64,000 nt of DNA from an uncultured Kiritimatiellota bacterium. GTDB lineage: Bacteria; Verrucomicrobiota; Kiritimatiellia; RFP12; UBA1067. Made by a program: the position numbers and the translations under genes. Of the stretch, positions 1 to 8,885 are shown one piece after another (position 1 is the first letter of the stretch; each line of letters opens with the position of its first letter). The notes below the pieces were generated by a model that ran no database searches, was not told where the DNA came from, and saw only the letters and a list, made by a program, of their open reading frames with translations. The DNA is taken from positions 1 to 64,000 of the forward strand of contig CAKTUI010000004.1 in assembly GCA_934621385.1 (NCBI GenBank). The letters run 5' to 3'.

Positions 1-3000
1 GGGTCTTCCATCGCGTCGGCAAGGAACGGAATCGTGCCGTTTGCAGTTTCCCACGCGTCGGGCATGCCGTCGCAATCCGTGTCGGGGGAATGCGGATCCG
101 TCCCGGCGCGGAATTCGGCAAGATTGGGAAGTCCGTCGCCGTCGGGGTCTTCCGCCGCGTCGGCGGGGTCGTCCGGGTCGAGTCCGTAGAGCGTCTCCCA
201 CCAGTCGGGCAGTCCGTCGCCGTCCGCATCCGTCGGGTCGCCCGTGCGGCGGAAGAGGCAGCGGGCGGGAATCCCGGCCTTCGTCCCCGAACCCCGCGCC
301 CAGCGGAGCGAAAGCCCCGCCAGGCCGGTCGCCTCAAAGTACTCGATCCGCAGGTCGTGGAGTCCTTTCGCAAGCGGCAGTTCAACCGCTTTCGCGGTCA
401 TCATGTGCGCCCCGTCGTGGTCGATCACGGTCTTTCCGTCGAGGACGAGCCGCGAACCGTCGTCCGAGGTGAGTTCAAATGCGTAGACCGCGCTCTCCTC
501 CACCCAGACAGACCCCCCGAAGACCGCGCCGAAGCCGTCCGTCAGGTTCTCCGGCGCACCCGGCCAGGCGGTCGTCGTCGCCGGGTAGGAGACGGCGAAG
601 ACGGTTCCGTTCGTGACGGACTCAAGTCCGCCGAAATCGGGCAGATGCGTCGGTGTCGGAGGAAGGGCGTAGTACGACACGCCGAGACCCGCCGCATACC
701 CCGGCGGCAGGGGGCGCACCTCGAGTTCGATTGCCGCCGTGGCGACCGCGCCCGCGTCGTCCCACGCGACGGCGGTGAGCCCGTGCCGTCCGGGCGCGAG
801 GTCGGGCAGGGTGACCGCAAGCGCGGGACCGTTCGTCGCGGCGAGTTCGCGCACCCCGTCGCGGAGGGCGAGCCGCACGACGCTTCCGTCCGCATCCGAG
901 GCCGAGACCGTCACGGCCGCCGCGCCGCCCTCGACGTAGTACGGCGCATCGAGTCCGTACACAATCCGCGGCGGGACGTTCCGCGGCAGGTGGCAGAGCG
1001 CGGCGGCGGGCACGGTCTCGCGGACGCCGTCGGGACGCTCCCATGCGAGTTGAAGGACCTCCGTGCCGTCGTTCTCGTAGTGGAGGATCTCGACCGGATG
1101 CCAGCCCGCCGCGAGGTCGATGCGTCCCACCCGCGTCCGCGCCACGTGCGGCGCGGGATCCGCGGCGACCTCCGAGCCGTCAATCCGCAGGGAGAACCCG
1201 TCGTCCGAGGTGACGCGGAAGGCGTAGCCGCCCGCCTCGGGGACGCGGAGGAAGCCCGTCAGCCGGCAGGCGAAGAAGTCGAGGGACTCGCCGTCGCCCA
1301 GGGGCCAGGGTTCGGCCGGGTGATCCACGACGGGCGAGACCGACACCGCGAACGGCGGCCCGAGCGCGTCGAAGTCGGGGAGCGTCCAGAGGCTTCCGCC
1401 CGTACGGCGGAACTCGGCGCGGAGGCCGGGGCGGGCAAGCGCGGGGTCCGGCTCGAAGGCGCGGGGATCCGTCCCCCGCCGCCACTCGGCGAGGTTGTCG
1501 CGCCCGTCGCCGTCGGGGTCTTCCGCCGCGTCGGCGGGGTCGTTCGGATCGAGTCCGCGGGCGACCTCCCACGCATCGGGCATCCCGTCGCCGTCGGTGT
1601 CGGCGAGGAGCGGATCCGCGCCCGCAAGACATTCGTCCAGATCCGAAAGCCCGTCGCCGTCCGCATCGCCCGTCCCGTCGCGGTCCAGCGTCCCGAACCG
1701 GGCGAACTCCCACTCGTCGGGCAGCGCGTCGCCGTCCGCCGATAGGCCCGCCGGGCGGACGGCGGAAACCACGAGGTCGTCGAAGCAACCGCCGGAACCG
1801 GAGGCGGCGACCTCCGAGACCGCCGGGGCCGAACCCGCCAGCGCGAGGCCGCGCCCGGCGAGAACGCCGTCGAGGTAGAAATCCCACGTGCGGCGTCCGA
1901 AGTCCAGCCGGGCCGTGCAACGCGCCCACGCCCGTTCGGCGACGAGGAAACTCCCGTTCGTGACGGCGGACCCGCCCGACCACATCACGGGGTGGCCCCC
2001 GTCGTCGAAACCGAAGGCCGCCGCCGGAAGGTCGGATTCCGAATCCCCCGCCGCACCGGCCAGCGCGAGGGGCATCACGCGCACGTCGAGCCACACGACC
2101 TGCGGAGCCCCCGTCACGGCGTGGACGGCCTCGCCGACCGCATCGTCCACCGCGGGTTCGCCCAGCTCGAGTGCGCCCGCGCCCGCGAAGACGCGGTTCG
2201 TCCGCACGAACGCCGCGACGTCGCCGACCGAACGCCAGCCGTCCTGCCCGTCCAGCGCACCGGGCGCAACGGCGGGACGCTCGAAGTCCGCCGCGAAGGA
2301 GTAGTCCGCGAACGGCTCGGCGACGAGCGGATCCTGTCCGCACGCAATCTCGAAGGCATCCGAAAGCCCGTCGCCGTCCGTGTCGGCGAGAAGCGGATCC
2401 GTCCCGTGGACGAGCCGTTCGAGGGCGTCCGGGAGTCCGTCGCCGTCCGAATCGCGCGACGCGTCCGAGAAGAGGTAGAGGGCCGACGAGGCACCCGCAG
2501 GCACCGCGTCGCGCCAGGTCGGGGGCCGCCGCGAGGCGGCGATGCGGGCGAGGTGCTCCCAGGCGGGGCCTCCCCCGACGTCAGCCGGAGGACGTCCGCA
2601 GCCCCGCCGCCGCCGAGGTCGAACGCGGCGGATCCGCCCGCCGCGTCCACGGACGCGGACAGCACGCGGGGCCGCCCGGGCGAGGGGGAGGGGTAGGGGC
2701 GGCGCCTCACCCAGTCGACCGGCCCCGGGTTCGCGTTCGTCACGGGAACCGGGGCCGCCCAGTCCGGGAGGCCCGGCGGCGGGCCGGCCCACCCGGCGTC
2801 GACGGCGACGCCCGGCGGGAGCGGGGCGTCGGAGGGACCGCCGGCCGGGTAGCCGTAGGAGACGAGGCCCGGCCCCGGGGGAACCGGGGTCGACAGGAAG
2901 TCCGCCGCAGGGACGCGCCCGAAGACGAAGACCTCGAACGGGGTCTCCGACGGCAGGAGGCGGAGGAGGAGCGCGTCGGACGGGAAGGCGGTCGGGCCGC

Positions 3001-3367
3001 CGACCGTCCCGCCGGCGGGGTCGCGCCACGCCCCCGCCCCCCACACGGCCCGGACGACATCACCGGACGCGCCGCCGATGCGGACGAGCTCGTCCGCCGA
3101 ACCCGAGTCGGCGTCGGACGCGAACGGCCCGGCGAGGAACGACGCGGCGCCCCCGTCCCCCAGGGGCTCGAAGGGCATCGCAACGGCCGCCACGCCCCCC
3201 GTGGGGACGCCGACCCGCAGCCAGCCGACGCAGTCATCCGCAAGCGCCGACGGGAGGACGGGCGCACAGGCGGCGAGGACCGCCGCGACTATGCGCACGA
3301 GCGCACGGGCGGGTGACCCCGCCTTCCCGGCCGCACGGACCGCTCGGACTTTATTCCCCAACTCCAT
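1..3367 (-). CDS. Secreted PA14/thrombospondin-3 surface protein, incomplete at left edge and frameshifted
   Basis: The start at 3367 gives a basic, then hydrophobic signal peptide ending in an ALA cleavage site. The first ~265 residues read in one frame down to about 2577. From there the reading continues, with no stop codon, in a frame shifted by one base to the window edge. The shift lies at a run of five C (2572-2576, plus strand); one extra C would join the frames as TSGGGPAWEH. In the second frame I read thrombospondin-3-like DTDGDGLSD motifs (about 2460-2330, 1740-1490 and 240-1), a LamG-like region (about 2330-1780), two PA14-like modules each with a TSDDG motif (about 1450-980 and 700-250), and an Ig-like stretch between them. 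These families suggest a calcium-binding, carbohydrate-binding protein displayed outside the cell. Whether the shift is a sequencing error, a real mutation or a phase-variable site cannot be decided here. Confidence 0.8.
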
Positions 3368-3377
3368 AGACGAGTGG

Positions 3378-3386
3378 ATTATACCA
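3378..3386 (-). promoter_or_regulatory. Extended -10 element TGGTATAAT of the surface-protein gene
   Basis: The minus strand reads TGGTATAAT, a consensus extended -10. Its last base is 10 nt before the ATG at 3367, so the predicted transcript has a leader of only a few bases. This is why the ATG at 3367 was preferred over one at 3397, which lies upstream of the -10. Confidence 0.65.
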
Positions 3387-3470
3387 TATTTGCGCATTCC
3401 GTTGTGCAGAAAACTTGAAACCTACAGAATCAACGGGAGACGCTCAACCGCCCGACCCGGCGGGCGCAGT

Positions 3471-3520
3471 CGCCCGTCCGCACATAACCGAACGAATCAT
3501 GCGCCGAAAGCACGATTCTG
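3471..3520 (+). repeat. Dispersed repeat Y, copy 1
   Basis: This 50 bp segment aligns without gaps to 55398-55447 at 40 of 50 positions by my count. Both copies lie in gene-poor DNA next to a tandem palindrome array. No coding function is apparent. The identity is too high for chance, but two copies do not show how the element moves. Confidence 0.6.
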
Positions 3521-3526
3521 ACGCGC

Positions 3527-3814
3527 ATGCGGCTTATCGTCGGCGACAGCCACGATGGCCTCAGAGCGGCGATGGAGGACGGCATCCCCGAAGGCCTGAC
3601 GGTGTTCGCGTTCCCGGCCGCAGTCCGGCAGTTCCTGCGGACAGACAACATGGAGGAGAACCTCAACAGGCAGATCAAGCAGCGAACCAGGCTGATACCC
3701 GCGTTCCCGAACGTCAGCTCGCCATTGAGGCTGGTCAGCGCGATATGCGCGGAAATCAGCAATGACTGGGAAACCAGCAGCTACCGTTACATGTTAACGA
3801 TCAAGGAACTATGA
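3527..3814 (+). pseudogene. IS256-family (Mutator-type) transposase remnant
   Basis: The translation begins RLIVGDSHDGLRAA, matching the segment around a catalytic Asp of IS256-type transposases. It then jumps to their conserved C-terminus: LRTDNMEENLNRQIKQRTR, FPNVSSPLRLVSAICAEI and a final NDWETSSYRY. About 95 residues remain of a family normally near 400 residues. The middle of the catalytic domain is missing, so an internal deletion joined the two parts. I saw no intact terminal inverted repeats around it. It is an inactive relic that marks past insertion-sequence activity in this gap. Confidence 0.75.
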
Positions 3815-4270
3815 GCGCGGAGCGAATTTACAGAAAGAACACTTGCATTGTCCGCCGAGCACGGCAATCTCCACATCGAATCCCAACAATTCCATGCAAA
3901 TCCGTACCGCCAAATCCCATAAAAAAGCGAACCTTACCGGCCTACCGTCGCCCCTGCCCACTTACTTCTGCAATCGACAGTCGGAAAATTACAAGCTCGC
4001 GTGGCCAGCAAAAGCAGAAAGCACCACGCCTGAGAGGTAGTGCAGGAAGTGGGTGCTGAACGACCCCAATGGGGATGTTCAGCGCCGCTGGAGCGACAAG
4101 GAACGGACACATCCGGCGGGCCTGCGCATCTCCCTGCGCCCGTTCGCGAGGATGCACGCTCTCGCGTCGGCATGAATCGGCGCGGAAATGCCCAACACAA
4201 ACGGGGTTTTTGACGATTATAGAAGGTGGAGAGGCCCGTCGCCACGGGCGGAGACAGGCGTGACGACGGG
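3815..4270. other. Gene-poor decayed region with one hairpin
   Basis: No reading frame here resembles a known protein. A good inverted repeat lies at 4055-4083 (GCTGAAC, inner CCCC/GGGG, GTTCAGC). On the minus strand there is a TATAAT at 4217-4222, but no gene follows it. The stretch looks like remains of the adjacent insertion element plus degenerate sequence. Confidence 0.5.
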
Positions 4271-4424
4271 AAAGCACCTTAGACCTTTGCACAAACCACT
4301 AAGGTGCTTTGATCAAACCACCTTAGTCCTTTGATGAAAGCACCTTAGTGCTTTCCCTTCGGGTTGCGCATCCCAGACCCGTTAGGTTGCGCAAGTCAAA
4401 CCCATTGGGTTGCGCATCCCCCCA
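4271..4424. repeat. Tandem palindrome array A (22 bp period, then 23 bp)
   Basis: Four units start at 4271, 4293, 4315 and 4337, exactly 22 bp apart. Each holds an 18 bp dyad of the type AAAGCACCTTAGTGCTTT, perfect in its arms in the fourth unit and imperfect in the others. In the second unit the centre is inverted (TAAG instead of CTTA). Three further units with a different core (GGGTTGCGCATCCC type) follow; their TTGCGCA starts at 4364, 4387 and 4410, a 23 bp period. The array lies between the end of rsmE and the decayed IS region. No coding frame or CRISPR-like spacer is present. Confidence 0.8.
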
Positions 4425-4677
4425 CCTTTCTCTTGCTCTTGTCAGCCCGGCCCCCCTCAGGAACGCCGTGCGGGGGCTCCGGCGTTCCCCATCGATGTGG
4501 GGACGATGAACCGAGCGGCCTTCCCGGACGGGGACGAAGCCCCTCCCTTTTCATAAGTCACTCTAACTTGCTCGGCCGTAACAACCGCCATACCCCGCAA
4601 GGCCCTGCATGGCATTCAGTTGGTTTTGCGATTCAATTCACTTCACGCCCCAGACACTTCGCCGCGAGATTATCCAC
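4425..4677. other. Intergenic stretch with one stem-loop
   Basis: A perfect 9 bp stem (GGAACGCCG, 4460-4468, with CGGCGTTCC, 4480-4488) is the only structure I find. It has no T tract on either strand, so it is not a typical intrinsic terminator for rsmE. Nothing else was recognised. Confidence 0.4.
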
Positions 4678-5406
4678 TCAAGTGCGTTCATTCACATCCA
4701 TGAACCGCGCCAAGAGGGCGATGAGCGCCGTGTCGGTGCGCAGGATGCGCGGGCCAAGAGACTGCCGACGAAAGCCTTTCGCCTCCAGCGACTCGACTTC
4801 CTCGTCCGTCCAACCCCCTTCTGGGCCAACGGCGAGAAGCAGACGGCCGTCCATCGGCTGAACCGTCGGTGAAAGTGCCGCGCCCCCATAGGGATGCGCC
4901 ACGACACGGTTACGCGTCGGAAAGGCGGCATCCATCTCATCTTTCACCCAGCGGCGGAAGTTCCGCACAACGGCAATCTCCGGCAGGATGCTCGTCCCCG
5001 CCTGCATCAGTCCGTCAATCAGCAAGGGTCGATAATTCTCCTCCTTGAGAAGCGTTGCACCCCAGAAGTCCTTTTCGACTTTCTTCGCCCCGACCAGAAT
5101 GATGCGTCCGACGCCCAGCGTCGCCAGTTGCGGCAGAAGACGCTTCATCACCCGTGGACGCGGCGGTGCCAGGATGAGATCCACCCAAGGTTTCAGGCTC
5201 TCGGACTCGTGGTGCGTCCGCACGGTAATGCGGTCCGACTCAATGGCGAGGATTTCCGACGTGCCAATCCGTCCGCCGATTTCGCCCGTCTTGAGAATCT
5301 GCCCGACTTCCCCGTGGAGAATCGTCAGCACATGTTCGGCGCGAACGCCGCCAAATGACACAAGCCCGTCCTTGATTTCATTCGATTCGAAAAGTATCCG
5401 ATTCAT
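4678..5406 (-). CDS. rsmE: 16S rRNA m3U1498 methyltransferase RsmE
   Basis: The 242-residue protein has the usual length of RsmE, a SPOUT-class methyltransferase that methylates N3 of U1498 in 16S rRNA. An N-terminal PUA-like part (MNRILFESNEI, HVLTILHGEVGQ) is followed by the SPOUT knot: GVGRIILVGAKKVEKD, LLLAVGPEGGWTDEEVE (the SAM-binding GPEGG) and LGPRILRTDTALI. These are the conserved family motifs. It is the last gene of the alaS-to-rsmE run. Its ATG overlaps the hydE stop as ATGA, which indicates translational coupling. Confidence 0.95.
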   Translation of the reverse strand: MNRILFESNEIKDGLVSFGGVRAEHVLTILHGEVGQILKTGEIGGRIGTSEILAIESDRITVRTHHESESLKPWVDLILAPPRPRVMKRLLPQLATLGVGRIILVGAKKVEKDFWGATLLKEENYRPLLIDGLMQAGTSILPEIAVVRNFRRWVKDEMDAAFPTRNRVVAHPYGGAALSPTVQPMDGRLLLAVGPEGGWTDEEVESLEAKGFRRQSLGPRILRTDTALIALLARFMDVNERT

Positions 5407-6509
5407 GGCTTACATCCTTTTGCTTGCCGCGCCCAAAAGTGCACACTGTCACCGCGCCGCCCATAGTCAATCCGTTCCCCGATGGCGGCAAGCCGCCGTT
5501 CAAGGTAGTGCCGGCACTGGTCGGCGTTCTCGTCGAGGCAGGGTTTGCCGGCGTAAAGCTGGTAGTTGCGACGATACTTCACATCCGTCACGTTCGGCAT
5601 CATCACATTCGCTCCAGCCAGAATGCCGCGCTCGCGTCCATCCGGCGCAAGCACCTGAAGGGCCGTTGTTGCCGCAATGTTCACGTCATGCAGATAAAGA
5701 CGCGTCGCAGCAATCATGTTCAGTCCAAGGCGCAGGCGACTCTCGTTCGTCCAGCCGTCGTCCACGCGTCCAAGTGGCGTGTCGGGATGCGGAATGTACG
5801 GACCCATACCAATCATGTCCGCATCAATTTCACCATAGAACGCAATGTCTCGCGCCAGATCCTCGTTCGTCTGCCCCGGCAAGGCGCACATCACGCCCGT
5901 CCCAACCTGGTATCCGCACCGCCGCAGGGCACGAAGGCACGCCACGCGGCGTTCCCAACTGTGGTCGGACGGATGCAGCCGCGCATACAGGCGCGGATTC
6001 GACGTCTCGATGCGCAGGAGGTAGCGCACCGCACCCGCCGCCTTCCAGCGGCGGTAGACGGACTCGTCCTGCTCCCCCAACGAGAGCGTCACGCCCAGTC
6101 CAAGCGGTTCAATCCGCCGCAGGCACTCCTCAATGAAAGCCGTCTGCGCCTCGCTCTCAATCTCACCGCCCTGAAGGACGAGTGAGGCATACTGCGCTTC
6201 CGCGTCAATTTGGGCGAGACGGACGACCTCCTCCACCGTCAGCCGATAGCGAGCTACCCGCGCATTCGACTTGCGAATACCGCAGTAGAAGCAGTCCTTC
6301 GCGCAAATGTTTCCAAGTTCGATGATGCCGCGCATCGCGACGGTTTTGCCGCACACCCGACACTTCAGGTCGTACGCCGCCTGCCGCACGAACGCACACG
6401 CGTCCTCATCGGTGAGCGCAATGAGTCGCGACAGCTCCTCAATTGACAGGTTGCGTGGCCGCTCAAGCGCCTGCTCAACCAGTTTCCTCAAGCCGTCGGG
6501 CACGCTCAC
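5403..6509 (-). CDS. hydE: [FeFe]-hydrogenase H-cluster radical SAM maturase HydE
   Basis: The 368-residue protein carries the radical SAM cluster motif CAKDCFYC (C-x3-C-x2-C) within GNICAKDCFYCGIRKSN, followed by LVLQGGE, GVTLSLGEQ, YLLRIETSNP and MCALPGQTNEDL, all typical of HydE. HydE helps build the 2Fe subcluster of [FeFe] hydrogenases together with HydF and HydG. No hydrogenase, hydF or hydG lies in this window, so those must be elsewhere if it functions. The gene sits between a TIM-barrel isomerase and rsmE with 4 bp overlaps on both sides. It suggests an anaerobic, hydrogen-metabolising host. PylB and BioB are related families, but the motif set fits HydE better. Confidence 0.88.
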   Translation of the reverse strand: MSVPDGLRKLVEQALERPRNLSIEELSRLIALTDEDACAFVRQAAYDLKCRVCGKTVAMRGIIELGNICAKDCFYCGIRKSNARVARYRLTVEEVVRLAQIDAEAQYASLVLQGGEIESEAQTAFIEECLRRIEPLGLGVTLSLGEQDESVYRRWKAAGAVRYLLRIETSNPRLYARLHPSDHSWERRVACLRALRRCGYQVGTGVMCALPGQTNEDLARDIAFYGEIDADMIGMGPYIPHPDTPLGRVDDGWTNESRLRLGLNMIAATRLYLHDVNIAATTALQVLAPDGRERGILAGANVMMPNVTDVKYRRNYQLYAGKPCLDENADQCRHYLERRLAAIGERIDYGRRGDSVHFWARQAKGCKP

Positions 6510-7438
6510 GCCATCCCCCAGACGGAACGGATATGGGCGATTCCACGCATCAGGGCTTCCGTCGAGACGGCGGCGGAAGGCTCGAAGACGAGATGCCGCA
6601 CATGCTCGGCAAGTCCCCTGAGCGCGGCAAAGTCGACCTTGCCGTCCCCGGGCGCCAGATGGTCGTCGTTGTAGTCCGCGACATCATTCAGGTGAAGTCC
6701 CGCAAAGTGCCGCGCCGTCTCGGCCGTAGGCAAAGGCCCCTCGAACCAGTGGTACATCCGCCGCACGCGATCATGTCCCGTGTCGAACCAGGCGCGAATC
6801 GGTGCCGCGTCGAAATCCGCACGAAGGGACTGCATCTCGGCTTCGTTCGGAAAGCCCTCGTAGTACGGCAGATTCTCAAGCGCGAGGACGACACCCGTGC
6901 GCTCCAAGACGGGCATCAGGGCCTCCAGTTCACGCCGAAAGACCTCCATGTGACGCAAGCCGTGCCGTTGCCGAAGCATCCGCGCCTTCTCAAGAACCTT
7001 CCGATAGGGCCGCGCATTTGCATCGTGCGCACTCGCCGCGAGAACCCGACGCAGGACGGACGAGTCAAGGACGCGGAAAAGTCCCGAGAACGACACGCGT
7101 CCGGCATGGAGGACGACCGTATCCGCCCCCATTTCCGCCGCGAACTCGATGTTCCGCTTCACGTGGATGCGCGCCAAGGCGCGGGCATCGCGGTTGAGAC
7201 TCGCCAACGAATAGAGTTCGGGATAGCCCTGCGGTGCTGAAACCGGCACGGGGCAGAAGGCGTGGACGCTCCCAACCGGCATCTCGTCAAGTCGTGCCTT
7301 AAAGCCCTTCACCTGCAGATGTGTCGTATGGTAGCCGAGTTCAAGTTCCTGAAAGCCAAGCCCCAGCGCGGCATCCACGATCGCCTCGCCGGACGCAAGG
7401 CGGCGATTGCACCAGTTCGTGGAAAGCGAGAGTTTCAC
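6506..7438 (-). CDS. Sugar phosphate isomerase/epimerase-like TIM-barrel protein
   Basis: This 310-residue protein resembles the AP endonuclease family 2 / xylose isomerase-like barrels. Visible family signs are GADTVVLHAGRV, VVLALENLPYY (metal-binding Glu), IRAWFDTGHD (Asp and His ligands) and FAGLHLNDVADYNDDHLAPG with its following GDGKVDF. These give the usual Glu-Asp-His metal set, so it is probably an active metal-dependent isomerase, epimerase or related enzyme. Its substrate cannot be read from the sequence. It overlaps holB and hydE by 4 bp each and so belongs to the same operon. There is no functional link to those neighbours that I can name. Confidence 0.75.
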   Translation of the reverse strand: MKLSLSTNWCNRRLASGEAIVDAALGLGFQELELGYHTTHLQVKGFKARLDEMPVGSVHAFCPVPVSAPQGYPELYSLASLNRDARALARIHVKRNIEFAAEMGADTVVLHAGRVSFSGLFRVLDSSVLRRVLAASAHDANARPYRKVLEKARMLRQRHGLRHMEVFRRELEALMPVLERTGVVLALENLPYYEGFPNEAEMQSLRADFDAAPIRAWFDTGHDRVRRMYHWFEGPLPTAETARHFAGLHLNDVADYNDDHLAPGDGKVDFAALRGLAEHVRHLVFEPSAAVSTEALMRGIAHIRSVWGMA

Positions 7439-8274
7439 GGCAGAGTCATCCGATCCATCATGAGGCAGAGCACGGCTTCGTCGTTCAGTGCGCGTTCGCT
7501 CTGCCGAAAGGCGGTTTCGACGGCCTCGATGTTGCGAAAGGCCCGATCTCGCGGCAAGCGTTCCTCAATCAGATCGCGGCGAACAATGGAAAGAATGGTC
7601 TTGTAGAAGGCCTTTCGCACCAGGGCGACATCCTCCACGAGTGCCGTCTCGCGCTCGTCCGCATCCGCCTTCATCTCCTTCGTGGCGGACTCCTTCAAGT
7701 CCGCAAGAATCGCCGCGAGACGCTTGCCGGCTCGCGCCTTCTCAAGCACGCCGCCCAGCGTCCCCGGTGCAAAGACTTCCAGAACTTGCTCGTAGGCTTC
7801 ACCCGTCAGCCCTCCTTCGGAAAGCGGAAGGTCGACGCGCTGACAGCGCGAGACGATTGTCGGGAGAATGGCATCGGGCGTGTCGGTCTGCAAGAGGAAG
7901 AGCGTTCGCGGCGGCGGCTCCTCAAGGGTCTTCAGGAAGGCGTTCGCCGCCGCCGTTTCCATGCGCTCGGCCGAAATCACGACGCCGACCTTCCAACCTC
8001 CCGAGAAGGCCGTTACGGACATCGGGGCAATCAGCCCTTCTCGCATGGATTCCGTATGAATCGAGCGACGCGCCCCTTCCGGCGCAAGGTAGATGACATC
8101 GGGATGTCGCCGATGGGCGATTTGCTCGGGCGTTTCGGGGAAAAGCTTCCCGAGAATGAGATTCGTCAGCTTTTCGCAACTGCCGCGCAAGTCGCCGCAG
8201 AGCAGATAGGCATTGGCGACCGCACCCGCGTCAATCGCACGGGAAATCAGATGAAAGGCCGCAGTGACTTCCAT
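7435..8274 (-). CDS. holB: DNA polymerase III delta' subunit
   Basis: About 279 residues from the ATG at 8274; a GTG at 8286 in the same frame is possible. The protein shows AAA+ clamp-loader features: AYLLCGDLRGSCEK in place of a functional Walker A, KVGVVISAERMETAAANAFLKTLEEPPP (the conserved core is AANAFLKTLEEPP) and ILPTIVSRCQRVDLP. This is the delta' (HolB) signature, a non-ATPase member of the clamp loader. The start overlaps the end of tmk, the classic tmk-holB order found in many bacteria. I do not see the zinc-binding cysteine cluster found in many homologues. Confidence 0.88.
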   Translation of the reverse strand: MEVTAAFHLISRAIDAGAVANAYLLCGDLRGSCEKLTNLILGKLFPETPEQIAHRRHPDVIYLAPEGARRSIHTESMREGLIAPMSVTAFSGGWKVGVVISAERMETAAANAFLKTLEEPPPRTLFLLQTDTPDAILPTIVSRCQRVDLPLSEGGLTGEAYEQVLEVFAPGTLGGVLEKARAGKRLAAILADLKESATKEMKADADERETALVEDVALVRKAFYKTILSIVRRDLIEERLPRDRAFRNIEAVETAFRQSERALNDEAVLCLMMDRMTLP

Positions 8275-8882
8275 ACCCGTTCCCACACCTCGTCCGGCGA
8301 ACCATTTGCATCAATCTTCACGATGCGCTCCGGTTCGGCGGCGGCCATTTCAAGGAATCCCGCACGCAGGCGGGCGTGAAAGTCAGAACCGGCGGACTCG
8401 ATGCGATCCGCCGTTGTGGCCGTCGCCGCCTCGCGTCCGCGCAGACGGGCCTGTGCCGTCCCCGGTTCAACGTCCAGCAGAAGCGTCAGGTCGGGCTTCA
8501 GTCCGCTCGTGGCGAATTCGTTGAGAACGCGCAGCGTCTCCAGCGGGAGTCCGCGTCCATACCCCTGGTAGGCGAACGTCGAATCGCTGAAGCGGTCGCT
8601 CACGACCCACTTGCCGGCCGCGAGGGCCGGCTCGATGACGTTCTTCACGAGCTGCGCCCGTGCGGCCAGAAAGAGCAGGAGTTCGGCCTTGTCGCAGGGC
8701 GGATCCTGCAGTTCTTCGCGGAGAAGCCCGCGAATCAGTTCCGCCAACCGCGTACCGCCGGGTTCACGCGTAAAGACCGCTTCAATGCCGCGCTCCGCCA
8801 GGGCCGCCGCCAGACGGCGAACCTGCGTGGACTTGCCGCACCCCTCGCCGCCTTCGAAGGTGATGAACCTGCCGCGCTCCAT
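8247..8882 (-). CDS. tmk: Thymidylate kinase
   Basis: A 211-residue protein of standard Tmk length. The P-loop FEGGEGCGKSTQ lies at residues 8-19, followed by the DR(Y/F/S) motif in VVSDRFSDSTFAYQGYGRG and TLLLDVEPGTAQARLRGR. It phosphorylates dTMP to dTDP using ATP. It follows alaS by 3 bp and overlaps holB, so it lies in the alaS operon. Confidence 0.95.
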   Translation of the reverse strand: MERGRFITFEGGEGCGKSTQVRRLAAALAERGIEAVFTREPGGTRLAELIRGLLREELQDPPCDKAELLLFLAARAQLVKNVIEPALAAGKWVVSDRFSDSTFAYQGYGRGLPLETLRVLNEFATSGLKPDLTLLLDVEPGTAQARLRGREAATATTADRIESAGSDFHARLRAGFLEMAAAEPERIVKIDANGSPDEVWERVWKSLRPFI

Positions 8883-8885
8883 GGC

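Noticed and set aside
4217..4222. TATAAT on the minus strand in the decayed region as a gene promoter
   Set aside because: No recognisable gene or terminator follows it.
4460..4488. Stem-loop after rsmE as its terminator
   Set aside because: The 9 bp stem has no T tract on either strand, so termination there cannot be claimed.
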